From positions 1,612,001-1,676,000 of the forward strand of contig JAZKJV010000092.1 of the NCBI GenBank assembly GCA_037367405.1: 64,000 nt of DNA, given 5' to 3'. Below the pieces are notes generated by a model, which did no database searches, was not told the origin of the DNA, and was given only the letters and a program-made list of their open reading frames with translations. A program made the translations under genes and the position numbers. Below, piece by piece: positions 12,346-23,600 of this stretch. Source of the DNA: Ottelia alismoides (lineage: Eukaryota > Streptophyta > Magnoliopsida > Alismatales > Hydrocharitaceae). The stretch's first letter is position 1. Each line of letters starts with the position of its first letter.

Positions 12346-13797
12346 TAATCTCATGAGATTACATTATTCTATAGAAATCTTCAATATTTACAACAACACC
12401 TGTTATAGATTATTCTACAAAAATAATCATAATTATTTTTTGAACATTGTAATCTTGCCATTGGAAAATTGTGAATCACATTCACAAGCCAAAATAAATG
12501 CGATTTACATTTTCAATTAATTATCCAACGTGAATCCAATTCACATCAATAATTAAACAACAAATATAAATCATAATAGGCTCTTTCTGATACATTATAA
12601 ATTACATTTATAATATATATGAATAATTTGGATAATGATATCCACTTTATTCTTATTTATAATAATTAAAATCACATTTAGTTATAGATTAGCATTCTCA
12701 TGCATCAAATTCACATTATTCATGATAAATAAATCACAATTAATTATCTAATTCTCAATGCTTAGATATAATTTAATTATGGAATTATTTTGAACTCTAT
12801 CAAGAATAATGTGCTTTCTCTACATATACTTGGAGATAAGGACAGGGCGTTGTACAGTCCATGTATAGTGACTTGGATATTGAGATCACTTCTCAAATCC
12901 AGATCTCATGGACCTCTCATAGATGCTTGATTAAATCAAGACCCTAATCTAATCTTCTCATTGCATCTGAATCTCATTCAGATCAATGTCCAACATTGGA
13001 TGAAGATCAAATTACTTCTCTACTGAGAGGAGTCACTAAAATCCAGACCTATTTCGTCACTTCCTCGGAATAGAAGCGTCATGGTTATACGATCGTTTAT
13101 GATCACATCACATTCAGGTATTTCTAATACATGTAAATCCTGCATGCTGGAAGAACTATGATAAAACCGAAGATATAGATCAATTTTACACTATCATCTT
13201 TATGGTTTCATTATCAAGTTTCTCATTCTTGGTCATTAGGAGTTGGTATCGATCATATGCTTTCCAAAAGCATATGTCATACCTACAAATTCTTGTCATG
13301 CTTCCAAAGCATGATGACTGTGCATGGAATTCGATCGGTCCCAATACCTCATGAGTGAGCTCATGTCTTCTGGTTCACAAGTGAACATGCATGATCCCTT
13401 TGATAGATCGTATTACTCAATGCCCTCATATGCACACCATCTCACAGGTGTATAGACCTTGGTTAGGTCATCAACATATTGGTCTACCAAATGTACATAC
13501 TTAGACATATAATAACACATATATCTTCGATCAGAGGATGTGTGGCTATATCATGACAGTATTCGATATAGGACTTTGGTTATCTCAATCTCGTTAAGTC
13601 AACTCTTTGACCTAACTAATCTGACACTTTTGAATCTCTATCCCAATGCAGAGGACCTACATCAAGAGGTCGGTCAAATATCAGCCTAATGAGAAAGGAT
13701 TGACATCTCCTACTCAAGCTGGAGATCATCTCTTAACAATCATTTGACGGGGCTTGATAAGTCATCGATTTAACTCCTTAGATGTTTATCCAAGCAC

Positions 13798-13896
13798 CAT
13801 GCCTGAGATTGACCCAAGATAGATCTGAATGGAGGCGAAGAATCCATGTAGCCGACCCTACTTAATTGTGGGAAAAGTCTTTGTTGTTGTTGTTGT
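13798..13896 (+). mobile_element. 5'-truncated Au-type SINE
   Basis: The body contains GGAGGCGAAGAATCCATGTA followed by GCCGACCC and ends with a (TTG)n tail (TTTGTTGTTGTTGTTGT). This is the 3' signature of the plant Au SINE family as I recall it. It is flanked by an 18-bp target duplication with one mismatch (13780-13797 and 13897-13914, AGATGTTYATCCAAGCAC), as produced by LINE-dependent retroposition. The tRNA-derived 5' half with the pol III A and B boxes is absent, so this copy cannot be transcribed on its own. It sits in the nested LTR block of the CACTA element. Confidence 0.85.
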
Positions 13897-14129
13897 AGAT
13901 GTTCATCCAAGCACGATCCTCTATGATTCAATTATAGAATCAACAGTTGTATGATTATTAAGATGGGAATGGTACATAACCCTAATTATACAGAGGGGCT
14001 TTATAGTGCATTCATTCATTTAATTTTAGATAGAGAGTGAAATAACCAATAACTTTTATTGATAAATTAAATATTACAATAACATTTATTGTAGGAATGG
14101 TTCGCTTCGGGCTCACATGGCTAACACAT

Positions 14130-15576
14130 ATCACCATTTTTAATTGTTAGAGGATCTAATGGTTCGATGGTATTCCTCTTAAATGCTTATTTATGTCTTC
14201 AGTATGTGTGATCTTTTGAAAGAAAATATCTATGACAATAAAAAAACATGGCTTCTCACAGTGTTAAAGTTGAAAGGATTGTGTACTCTTCATACAATAT
14301 GGGCAACTTTTACGTCATGCATACTCCATCCAGACTACATTTCATAAATCGGGAAGTCATTTATTATCCAGTTTAGAGCAACTTTTATATTGAATGCTTG
14401 ACACTTATTGGCATCATATGTATCCATTCTATCGATCCAAAGTGTCTCCAACTCATCTATAAGAGGACGCAAATACACGTCAATGTATTTTCTCGAATGA
14501 ATAATTCTGACACAAACAGTGATAAAAATATAAATTATCTCTTGTTACACAACCATGAAGGTAGATTGTAAGATGTTGTCATTTTGGCCAACAAGAGTAA
14601 TCTTTAGTTCTTTCATGTGGATTAAATTTGTCTATACATAAACCTGTCACGCAATTCCTTCTTTCCTCTGAAAATGAAGGGAAAGTAGATATTAATATTT
14701 TTCTAACAATCAGACCCCGATGGATGCTCTGTATACTCTCCACGACTATGCTCTGCATGACATAATATATATTTAATTATTTCCTTACGATAATATAATC
14801 GCTTCAATCTCGATGTCAACGAAAAATACGGTAGATTTTACCTAGATTTTTTTCAACTCTTGATTCTTGGAATCTTGGTTCATCACATTTAAGATGTGTC
14901 AAATGCTCATGTTCACCCATAATATAAATATGATGATTTACGTAAAAATCCATCTTAACTTCTTCTAAACTCATCTTCCGTATCATTTTCTTTGTTTTTT
15001 AATAATTTTGATGTAATTCAGCATCTTCGGGTAATATATTCTTGAGAAGTATGAGCATAGCATCGAAATTCCGATCAATCATATTATACTCTATCTTCAT
15101 AGCAAGAAGCTCTGAAACTGCTAAGAGTTTTGAATAACTCTTACAGTCTGACCATAAAGGCTCTTCTGCCTTTTTCAACAGCTCGTAGAAGTATTCTGAC
15201 TCGCCATGTGATTCTTCTTCATCATGACAGTTAATGTTAAACTCTAGACCTGTAACGTTCATAACCATTTCTACAAATGGATTAATGTTGCCCAGATCAT
15301 TCGTTGCATTGGTCGTATAATCAATGAACTCTACGTGCATTTACCAAATATATTCTTCAATGAAATCATTTTTAAAAGGTACAACTGAATTTCATCCTTA
15401 GATTTCTTCTTGAATATATTGTACCTTTGATAGGGACACAATATAGTACCATATGAATCCACAACACTAGAACCTTGGGCATAAGTAAATTCCATAAATT
15501 CGTGAACACTTCTTTTAAAAGCCTCTAAAACACTACCATCAAGTACATGATTATGCATCCACTCTTTGTTGGTCAT
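14130..15576 (-). pseudogene. Degenerate CACTA TNPD-type transposase
   Basis: The minus-strand frame 15331-15576 begins MTNKEWMH and continues VHEFMEFTYAQ and GTILCPYQRY, which fits the N-terminal transposase-associated domain of En/Spm TNPD proteins. The next frame (14999-15340) contains YFYELLKKAEEPLWSDCKSY and further family-like text. Between 14280 and 14500 the frame reads LRPLIDELETLWIDRMDTYD and then FNIKVALNWIINDFPIYEM, the core of the family, interrupted by at least three stop codons. The protein would cut and join CACTA ends. Frameshifts, stops and the nested LTR insertion below 14100 make it a pseudogene. Confidence 0.8.
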
Positions 15577-16199
15577 CGTTGTTATTTGGTATAACGGTTT
15601 AAGAGGTCAAATTAGAGGAGAAGGTTTAGCGTACGATTCAATTCGAAAAAAAGACCTAGAAAACCTAATACCTAACTCATTGTTAGCCTAAACCTATTAA
15701 ACTAATTTTAGGAGATGAGAGGAGAAGTATTTTCATTAAGTTATCACTTGATCCCGTCCATAAGAATTCGAACTTACTACAAGACGATCATTATCGTAAG
15801 CCAGTTTACATTTGAGGAAAAATCAGCAGCATAGTCTTGCACCCCTCAAGTATACCTCCAAAACTAATCACAATCAACTCTTAAAACTATCACCATAGTG
15901 ACAATATTAATAGTATATTATGATTAATTTCGTATACTGAAGAGGAAGTTGTTATGCGGTCGAATTTTCCTCATATATAAACTGCAACATGTGACAATGA
16001 TCTTCTTATAGTAAGGTCCGAATCCTTATAGACCTCCCTTTCCATGTAAATCCAAGTGTTCTTGATGTTTATTGTTCTTGTTTTATCGATTCCGCTTCCG
16101 CTTCTCTGATTACAACATGGTATCAGAGCGAGTCGATTCTTGGGGATATCATGTTTGATGCATTCGAGATTGAATATTTGATTCATGAAGATTCATTTC

Positions 16200-16970
16200 T
16201 TATGATCATGAGGAGAACCCAAAGACGGGCCCACCAGATCGTGCTCCAAGTGCAACCTTTCGCGATCTCCTTCCAGGAGGAAGCTCCAGTCGATTCCAAG
16301 CATCCACATCTTCAACAGCCGCACAGCCCCAAGCGGCGCCATCGGCCCAGGCGCTCCCATCGGTCCAGGACCATCTTCGATCTCCAGAGCCTCCAGGTTG
16401 TGTGCTCCTCCTCCCAGGCGCACCGAATCTTCCAGGCGGAGGCACCGCCTCCTCCGCATCTTCCCGTACGCAGCAGTGACGCAATCAGCATGCGAGCCCA
16501 GGCAGCAAGCAGCTCGCAGCCCCTCGGTTCTTTCCATTCACGTGCGACCCTCGGGGCGGCAGGCGCAAACCCCAGGCAGCAATCGCCTCCTCGTCTCGCT
16601 GGCGGCGCTCCAGCATAGCATCCTCCTCGTGCGACCCTCGCAGCTAGAGCACCTCCACAGGCGATGTGCAACTCCATTCCACCGATTCCGCCCCAAGCAG
16701 AACCTCCTCTCCGCGCGATGCCCCACCCAGAGCCTGTTGCGCGTCTTCGTGCAGGCAGAGCCTTTCGTGCTCCTCGTCAATCAAGGTCACATGCTCCCGT
16801 AGCGTGGCAACCATCGACGCTCCCTCCTCCAGACGGAGACTCTCTCCAGGTGGCGCAGGCTCCTCTCCTTCATCGTGCAGGCGCGCAGGCGGCCTCTAGC
16901 AGCCCCCCTCGACGTCGAGCCCTTCCATCCAAGATCATGGGTGGCGGTGCTCCCAATTGGAAGTGACCCC
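16200..16970. other. GC-rich cargo segment of unknown origin
   Basis: This block is strongly GC-rich while its flanks are AT-rich. It has overlapping open frames on both strands encoding Pro/Arg/Ser/Ala-rich peptides, with repeated CAGGC and CTCCTC words and no recognisable domain. Many overlapping frames are expected from high GC content, so none is called as a gene. A captured and scrambled host exon is one explanation, but the source was not recognised. Confidence 0.5.
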
Positions 16971-17726
16971 ATCGGGGGGAGCGACGTTTAGAATAGGGTT
17001 CACAAGTGGAACCCTAAACGGTAGTCGCGTATTAAGTCAAAAAAAAATATATGTTGTTGTACTCTTTGGGCCTGGTGGGCCGAGGTTATTGAAAAAATCG
17101 GTATTAAAAAAAGGAAGAAGAAGGGCATGTTGAGAAAAAAAGAGGGGGAGATTAAAAAAAGAAAAAGAGAGGCTACGTACAAAAAAAAGGTCGTACGTAA
17201 AAAAAAGAAAAAAAAAAGACGAAGTGCAAAAAAATGAATGATGAAAATGAATGATTACAAAAAAATCATGTTATTCTTTTGGTTTCTCCCAACTTGATGT
17301 TTCATGATTTTTATTCTATCAAGTGTGGGAGAAAGGGGGAGTTAGAAAAGACATATTCTTCATGACATCTGCACAACAGACCGACACTCCAGATTAATAC
17401 AAGATCATCCATCTTCACCAAGCATCAACTTCTTCATCGAGTCGTATACTTCTTCTTTTACGACCCGATCAGTTCCCGCACTGGACTTCTTCTGCAACGA
17501 TTCTTCTCCAGGCACGACAAAGATATGTTCCGGTGACCTGATATCGCAGCGGTTCTACAGGCATGACAGAGATACATTCCGATGACCTGAAAGCCGCAGA
17601 CCCATCCTCATGCGAGGTCTTTTACTGGCAGCGGACTTGTATTCTTCTTGTGATGTATCGTGTGAAGATGTGTTGTATACTTTTTTTTGCAAGCTGCAGC
17701 TTTCTCAGCTCCAGTTTGAGAGGGAG

Positions 17727-17993
17727 TGTTAGAGAATATTCTGTGTGGTTATTTGTTAAGAGAATAATCTATAGAGAATATCCTATAGAATATTCTCCCT
17801 TGAGCACCTATATAAGGATCGCCACACCTTCTGTATTCAGAGAGAAATTCCAATAGAATATCCGCCCCGTTGAGGGCTTCTCCCGTGGTTTCATCCCGCT
17901 CCTTAGGGAGTAGGGTTCCACGTAAATCCAAGTGTTCTTGATGTTTATTGTTCTTGTTTTATCGATTCCGCTTCTGCTTCTCTGATTACAACA
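17727..17993 (+). repeat. 3' LTR of the small copia-like element
   Basis: The LTR has TG...CA ends, a TATA-like CTATATAAGG at about 17808-17817 and short direct repeats of AGAATAT in the first 80 bp. Its last 76 bp match 16042-16117 except for a few substitutions. Confidence 0.8.
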
Positions 17994-19357
17994 CACGCAT
18001 CAAAATCCATGACCATTGGATCGGGATATCTCATCCCGAAGTGAGTCTAATAGTACTGTGAAATTTTTTTAAAAAAAGTATAATACTATGCAAGTGATGA
18101 AATCTCTCAATGTATTGCACATACCCCTCGATGTGTAGGACCACACACTACCAGGTACTGAAAGACACATTGTGTGATTGATTTTGTATGATTTAATAAT
18201 ATTTTGACCTTTATATCTACTTGACTATGAACTAATGAGACACACTTGACCATGTCAACTAAAGTTTAATGTGATAAGTAATCATCACAGCATAACTTTT
18301 TATCTTGAAATTATCATGTATATACACACGTCCGTACACCTACATATTTATAAGAACACACCTCCATCTCCCCATCCATAACCAAACTCACGCACACATC
18401 ATCGCATATACAACAAATTGACATCATATACCTTCACCTACATATATATAACTTTTGGTATTTGTTTAACAATGGTCAAGGTTTATCTATTATTTAGATC
18501 ACATCTGTACATACTACCCTCAAATTTAAATCTATACACCTGCGAATTCACATCTAATATATATACACTTGCACATGCTAACATCACATTCACATCTACA
18601 CACCTTCATCTCCAATAATTTCACATTCATATTGTTTGTCTACACTTTCACATACCTTCCTCACATTCACATCTATGCACCCGATCATAAAACATCTTCG
18701 CATTCACATAATAAACATTCCATCATAACTTTTACACACCTTCTTTATCATCAAATATATTCCATTCATTCATGTTGACTATAAACATCTAAACACTTCT
18801 AGTCATTTCAGGATCATCTAATATACATCATAACTTGCCTAAACAGTAAAATTCTATAATGAAATCAAACATTTATATGGAGCATTAACACAATTCACGT
18901 CAAATATTTCAATTTCACATCACCAAAAATATGATATTTATACAGCTATTATTTCTTTAAAATAATGTTATATAAGTTGACCATAAAAACTAACTTGGTT
19001 TAAACATTTGATCATACACCTTATATACAATATGAATTTGCTTAAACTATACTAATCCAAAATCAAATCATATATCTGTATATATATATATATTACACCA
19101 ATGATTACATAATAAAAAGAAAATATAAAATCACAAATCAACTATACGTGGTGGAAAAAGAATCTATATCAATAACATAAAACCTATATTTCTTCACACA
19201 TATGCAACAAAAATTAAATTTAATTGAGAGGAGTGGTCACTATATCTCAAAGGGGATTGTAGGCAAGACAATGGTGACAAATGGTTGTCGACGGCAGAGG
19301 AGGGGCGTCAAAAATCACCGGTAGCAGGGTTTGGGGAGGAAGAAACTAGTAGAATGA
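17994..19357. other. Unassigned AT-rich interior of the CACTA element
   Basis: The region is AT-rich with many CACAT, ACCTTC and TTCACATC words and a short (TA)n run near 19080. The frames here are short Thr/His-rich readings of this simple composition. It should be the 5' non-coding part of the CACTA element, upstream of the transposase on the minus strand. Confidence 0.5.
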
Positions 19358-19365
19358 GTCCTACA

Positions 19366-19942
19366 TAGGGTTGTCAAGAAAGCTCGAGCTCGATGAGCTC
19401 AACTCGGGCTCAGCTCATTAAGGGCTCACAAGCCGGACTCAAAACCTTAACGAGCCTGAGCCCGAGTTGGGTTTTATGGCTCGTTAGTTTATCGAGTCGA
19501 GTCCGAGTTGGGTGTTGCTCAACTCAGAAACTCGACTCGATAACTCGTTTCTCCTCTTAATAAAAAAGTTGAAAACATATTTACCGAAACTTCCACATTG
19601 AGTTTAATGTAAAATAGAGGTATTTTGCTTGCCCAAAAAGCTACAGAAAAGAGTATAAAAAATCAAAGTTACAAATGACATTTGCATAATTTAATGTATA
19701 AAATGGAACAATGAGTCGTTAAAAGATTCATGAGCTTGCTCATTTTGAGGCTCGTGAGCCAGCTCAGAAACTCATGACTCGATAAGAGGCTCATGAGTCA
19801 GCTCGAACTCGACGAGTTTGAGTTCGAGTTGGTGATCCAGGGCTCGACCCTTATTGAGCCCGAGTTCGAGCCTTAGGTTTCTTATCAAGTTTGAGTCCGA
19901 GTTGAGATCAACTCGGTTCGTTGAACTCGATAGACACCCCTA
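19366..19942. mobile_element. Non-autonomous hAT-type DNA transposon (577 bp) inside CACTA
   Basis: The element starts TAGGGTTGTCAAG and ends with the reverse complement of TAGGGGTGTCTATCGAG. It is flanked by the exact 8-bp duplication GTCCTACA (19358-19365 and 19943-19950). The interior is packed with CTCGAGCTCG, GAGCTC and CGAGTTCGAG words in both orientations, making subterminal repeat arrays of unusual density. No transposase is encoded. Confidence 0.9.
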
Positions 19943-19949
19943 GTCCTAC

Positions 19950-20150
19950 AGTCGGGCATGTGTTCTGTTTACATATGCTAACGAGCACACTTAAGTTCTC
20001 ATCTAGTGGCCCGTAAGTGCTCGCCTGCTCTTTGACATGCGTCCACCCACCCGGCGCCTCTAAATTCAAATGGATGAGGAGATCGGGTGAGAACATGTGC
20101 TCGCCTAATGCAAGTCCCCATGTGCACGCCAATATTGTTTTTTTGTAGTG
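19950..20150. repeat. CACTA right terminus and subterminal repeats
   Basis: Words such as CGAGCACAC, GTGCTCGCC and CATGTGCTCGCC recur here and lead into the terminal GTTTTTTTGTAGTG. They match the repeat vocabulary of the left end (8740-9010). Confidence 0.8.
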
Positions 20151-20369
20151 GAAACCGAATAAGATTTTATGGTCATTTTCCTCATAATGGTCCGGGGACC
20201 TACACCTTAAATGTTACAATTTCTCTCTATATCTTACGTTCCTTAATAATATTTATTCACACCTTATGTTAATACATATCTCACATCTAAACCAGATGTG
20301 ATTAACTAACAATATATTGAAATTTCATATCGTTCGTGAAAATGTTTGTCAGTAGTTGAAAATTAAAGC

Positions 20370-20642
20370 TGTTGGGGACGGATCCGATCAAACACCACAC
20401 GATTAGAATCATGATCGAAGAAGAAAGCATGCACAATCGCACAAGACAAGGATTTGTAGTGGTTCGGCAATGTGCCTACTCCACTTGCTCACATCGGACT
20501 CTCTACTATTGTTTGAATGACGTTGGGATACAATATATGGTGCTGCATGGCTCCTTTTATAATACAACAAAAGAATACCAAGCATTCAGCAATCCCACCA
20601 TCATCTCTCAGCCAATCAGGATGCAGGATGTAGATTAGGCAT
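20370..20642 (-). repeat. Left LTR of copia B, first part (split by Athila)
   Basis: This part matches 46413-46683 of the right LTR, with shared CACCACACGATTAGAA, ATGATCGAAGAAGAAAGCA and TGGCTCCTTTTAT. It stops at the GGCAT target duplication of the Athila element and resumes at 38105. Confidence 0.92.
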
Positions 20643-23600
20643 TGACTGCACGAAAATCACACTAACAACTGAGGTAGAAAATAAATCACAATGTCGTTGT
20701 CCTCAATTGCTCAGAATGTGTCAATCAAGAAAATGAACCACAAATGAATATAAATCAACGAAACACAGAGAAGTGGTCCTGCTAGAGGATTAACCTGGTA
20801 TAGCTCCCAGGGTCGAACTCAAGGAGCACAGATTGGCTAAATAGCCTACGATGTAGTCAGATTGAACTAAAACACAGAGAACATATTTTTGTGGTTTTTT
20901 ATTTGTTTTTATAATTTTTTAGATTTTTTTAAATGATGAGAAAATGAAAGAAAGTAAATACAAGGGCACTTCAACAATTTATTACACACACCAAAAATGA
21001 TGCAAAAATTCCATAAAATTGATTTTTAGGTTTTTTAAGTTTTTTACTGTTTTTGGTGAATTTTTGGAATTTTTCTAATGGATAAATTATTTATTAAAAA
21101 TCAAACAATGCGAAAAACAAAGGGGACTGTCCAGCAAGGCTTAAGACCCAAAAATAAAATACTCTTGGATTTCAAAAAGCCCTAAAGGTAATTTTCCTAT
21201 AATCTAGAAAGAATAAGGAAAATTTAGGCACCCTAATTATTGTTTTTGGATTTTTAATTTATTTATTGTAATTTTTATGAGTTTTTAGGGGTTTTTCAAT
21301 TTTTAGGGTTTTTAAGTGATGAAAAATCACCAAAATCGGCTGGAAAGTCAAACAGCAAGCAAATTACAATATCTAATTTTTTTAGAATTTTTGGTGGAGT
21401 TTTTATATTTTTTTGGTATTTTTAAAGTCAAACAGTGGCAAAAATATGTGTTTTTGAATTTTTAAAAATAATAAATGAAATCAAAAATGTCCCCAAAAAT
21501 CATAGAAATTCCTACACCATGGCAGGAGCCATGTGTCAAAATTTCATTGGATTTGGAGGTCGTTTGATATTTTATTCAAAAATAAAGGTGGGGCACTGTG
21601 CACAGGGACCTAAGTGCAAATACCCAAAGATCTGGGGGCCTTGGTGCAAAATACCCAGCAAGTCACGCACTTCGCGCGTGGCTGGGGCACACAGGGACCA
21701 AATTGCAATAAAAACCAAGTCCTAGGGCTGTTTGATAACTCGTATCAAAAGCCCAGGGGTATGGTTGCAAAATTCCCAATAATTAACGCACATGCGCATA
21801 AACAATGCTCACAGGGGTATATATGCAATTATTCAAAAATATTCATGCATTCATTAACACTCCAGATCTACAGGACAAGATGTGTAAAAAGCCCAAAACA
21901 CACGTGACGACGCACGTGTTCACACACACACAGGGGCATACATGCAATTAAAATAAAGCACAAGGTTCCAAATGCAAATAACCCTTCGTGAAAAAGTTTC
22001 TAAAAATGTTTACAGGACTAAACAGGAAATGAAAAACTAAGAGGGGGGCCTACGATATTTACCCCTTTATTTGGCGACGGTTGGATAGGCGCCACGTGGA
22101 AGATCGGATGGTGACGATGAGCGGCGCCTTTGACCTTGAGAAGCTTCGCCTGATCGAACGATGGAGGGTCCGCCACGTGGGGATCGAACGGTCCGCGTGC
22201 GTGGTGGACGAACCCTCGGTGAATCAACGGCTGAGATCACGCTGCGGCTGATCTGACGATATCTGCTGCTCCCCGAACGAACGGTTGAGATCTGATCTGG
22301 AGCGCCACGGCTGATCTGACGGCTCTGGAAGATGGAGGAAGAACTGATGGCCGGCGAAGTTCGCCGGCCTCCTGCGTGTGCTCCGGTCCTCCTCTGCTGC
22401 GCCTAAAGGTCGGAGAAGATCCGGCGTGAGGTTGCGCAGCTGCTGCGGGTCTCCGATGCCTCGGCCGAGCCTTGGAAGGCTCAAGCGAGGTCGGAGGAGG
22501 AGAAGCTCCTGGGAGGATGTCGAGAAGCCTCAGACGGCCTCCTCTTGACCTGCAAAATAGTTCAGAAGCTTCGCGGGTCGAGGGCAAAGTGCCTCGACCC
22601 GGTTAGGCGGCGTGAAGGTGGTCGGTGAGTCGGAATGACGAGCTCCGGCGAAGGTGGTCGGCGGAGGAGCTCGATTCCCAGATCCTGTGCGATCTGGGTT
22701 GTGTGGAGGGGTGAAGAAGGTGCGGAGAGGACTGGCGGAGATGATAGCGGTGTCGGAATGGAAGATGGGTGATCGGAGGTGGCTGGCGACGACGGCGGAG
22801 CTACACGAACAGTAACCAAGAAATCGAAATCTACGCTATCCTACGGCCTAAGGATTCTACCTGGGTGGTCGGAGAGACTGGGGAAGAGCAGGGGGTGCTC
22901 TTGGTCGTAGCCTCGAGGGTCGTCTCGGCCCGAGGCTCGATGCTCGACGCGGTGGCGGAGCAAGGACGGCGAGGATCGCCGGATCAAAGGATTCGCCTCC
23001 TCGCCTCACTGCAACAATGGCGGACGCTTGCTGTCACTCTCGCGATGCCAATGGAGGTCACTGGGAAGAAGGAGAGGGTCCAAAGATGGGGCGCGGAGGC
23101 GGCGGAGGTGAAAATATATAAGGTGACAGCGTCGCTTAGGGTTGAGGCTCGACGGCTAAGGAAGGCGTGGATTTGATGGCGGAAGATCCGGCGAGGAAGA
23201 GGGATGAACGGCGAAGAATCCGAGCACGGGGGTTGAGTGGATGACAGCCTGGAGACGCGTGGATAAATCGGCGAAGGAGGCGCGGCACGCATCTTCCAGA
23301 AAAGGAAGGAGTCAGCGGGGGAGTTGACCGGGGTCAACATTCCCCCGTGGACCAATCAGGAGCGGCCACGTGGATGCAATTTTTGTTTATTTATTTTAGG
23401 GTAGAAATAGGCCGAATTAAAGAAAACTCAAAACATGAAATATTTTTCTTTTATTTTTTTCTATTTTTTGGTGATTTTTAATTAATTTTTGGGAATAAAA
23501 ATAGGGTAGCTCTATATATAGGTATATGTACACTATATGGATTTTTATTTTTGATTTTTTTATTTGTTATTTTTATGTATTTTTATGCTCATTTTGTATT

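Larger units (their letters stand above)
11436..14085 (-). mobile_element. Partial LTR retrotransposon (LTR plus initiator-Met primer site) inside CACTA
   Basis: The + strand word GCTCTGATACCA (about 11432-11443) is the reverse complement of TGGTATCAGAGC, the common tRNA-iMet primer-binding site. It is followed by a candidate LTR edge, TGAATGATATGG, at about 11448. The block interrupts the CACTA transposase region, which resumes near 14130. A possible outer LTR edge is CAATAACA ending at 14085. On the minus strand CCAAAATACTATATAAGAAG (about 12040-12060) is a plausible TATA box. No second LTR or polyprotein was found, so the element is truncated on its 3' side. The boundaries are tentative. 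Confidence 0.45.
16042..17993 (+). mobile_element. Small non-autonomous copia-like LTR element with GC-rich cargo
   Basis: The 3' LTR (17727-17993, 267 bp) starts TGTTAGAGAATATTC and ends GATTACAACA. It is preceded by the polypurine tract GAGAGGGAG. The final 76 bp of a 5' LTR copy are recognisable at 16042-16117 and are followed at once by TGGTATCAGAGC (16118-16129), the tRNA-iMet primer site. The 1.6-kb interior encodes no gag or pol. It carries a GC-rich block (about 16200-16970) unlike its surroundings, then poly-A-rich and (AAAAAAG)-rich sequence. The upstream part of the 5' LTR is missing or too diverged to see. The form resembles gene-capturing non-autonomous elements, mobilised by proteins of a relative. 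Confidence 0.75.
8734..20150 (-). mobile_element. 11.4-kb CACTA (En/Spm) transposon with nested insertions
   Basis: The right end reads GTTTTTTTGTAGTG, the reverse complement of the canonical CACTACAAAAA terminus. The left end reads CAATACAAGAAACGACATG, a mutated version, and both ends then continue into matching ATTGGCGTGCAC-like sequence. The 3-bp duplication GAA flanks both ends (8731-8733 and 20151-20153). Subterminal arrays of GAGCACATG, GCGAGCAC and GTGCTCG words occur at 8740-9010 and 19950-20135, the expected transposase-binding repeats. A broken TNPD-type transposase lies on the minus strand at 14130-15576 and probable TNPA-type exons further down. The copy is inactive: the transposase has stops, one terminus is mutated and several elements have landed inside. 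Confidence 0.85.

Noticed and set aside
12188..12520. 110-codon + frame
   Set aside because: It reads across the foldback hairpin in the nested LTR and has no recognisable domain.
16151..16966. Pro/Arg-rich open frames as a host gene
   Set aside because: Overlapping frames on both strands are expected at this base composition. They lie inside a non-autonomous LTR element and have no recognised domain.
22769..23176. 135-codon + frame in the Athila LTR GC island as a gene
   Set aside because: It overlaps several frames on the other strand, is repeated in the second LTR, and shows no domain. It is best explained by GC-rich LTR sequence.
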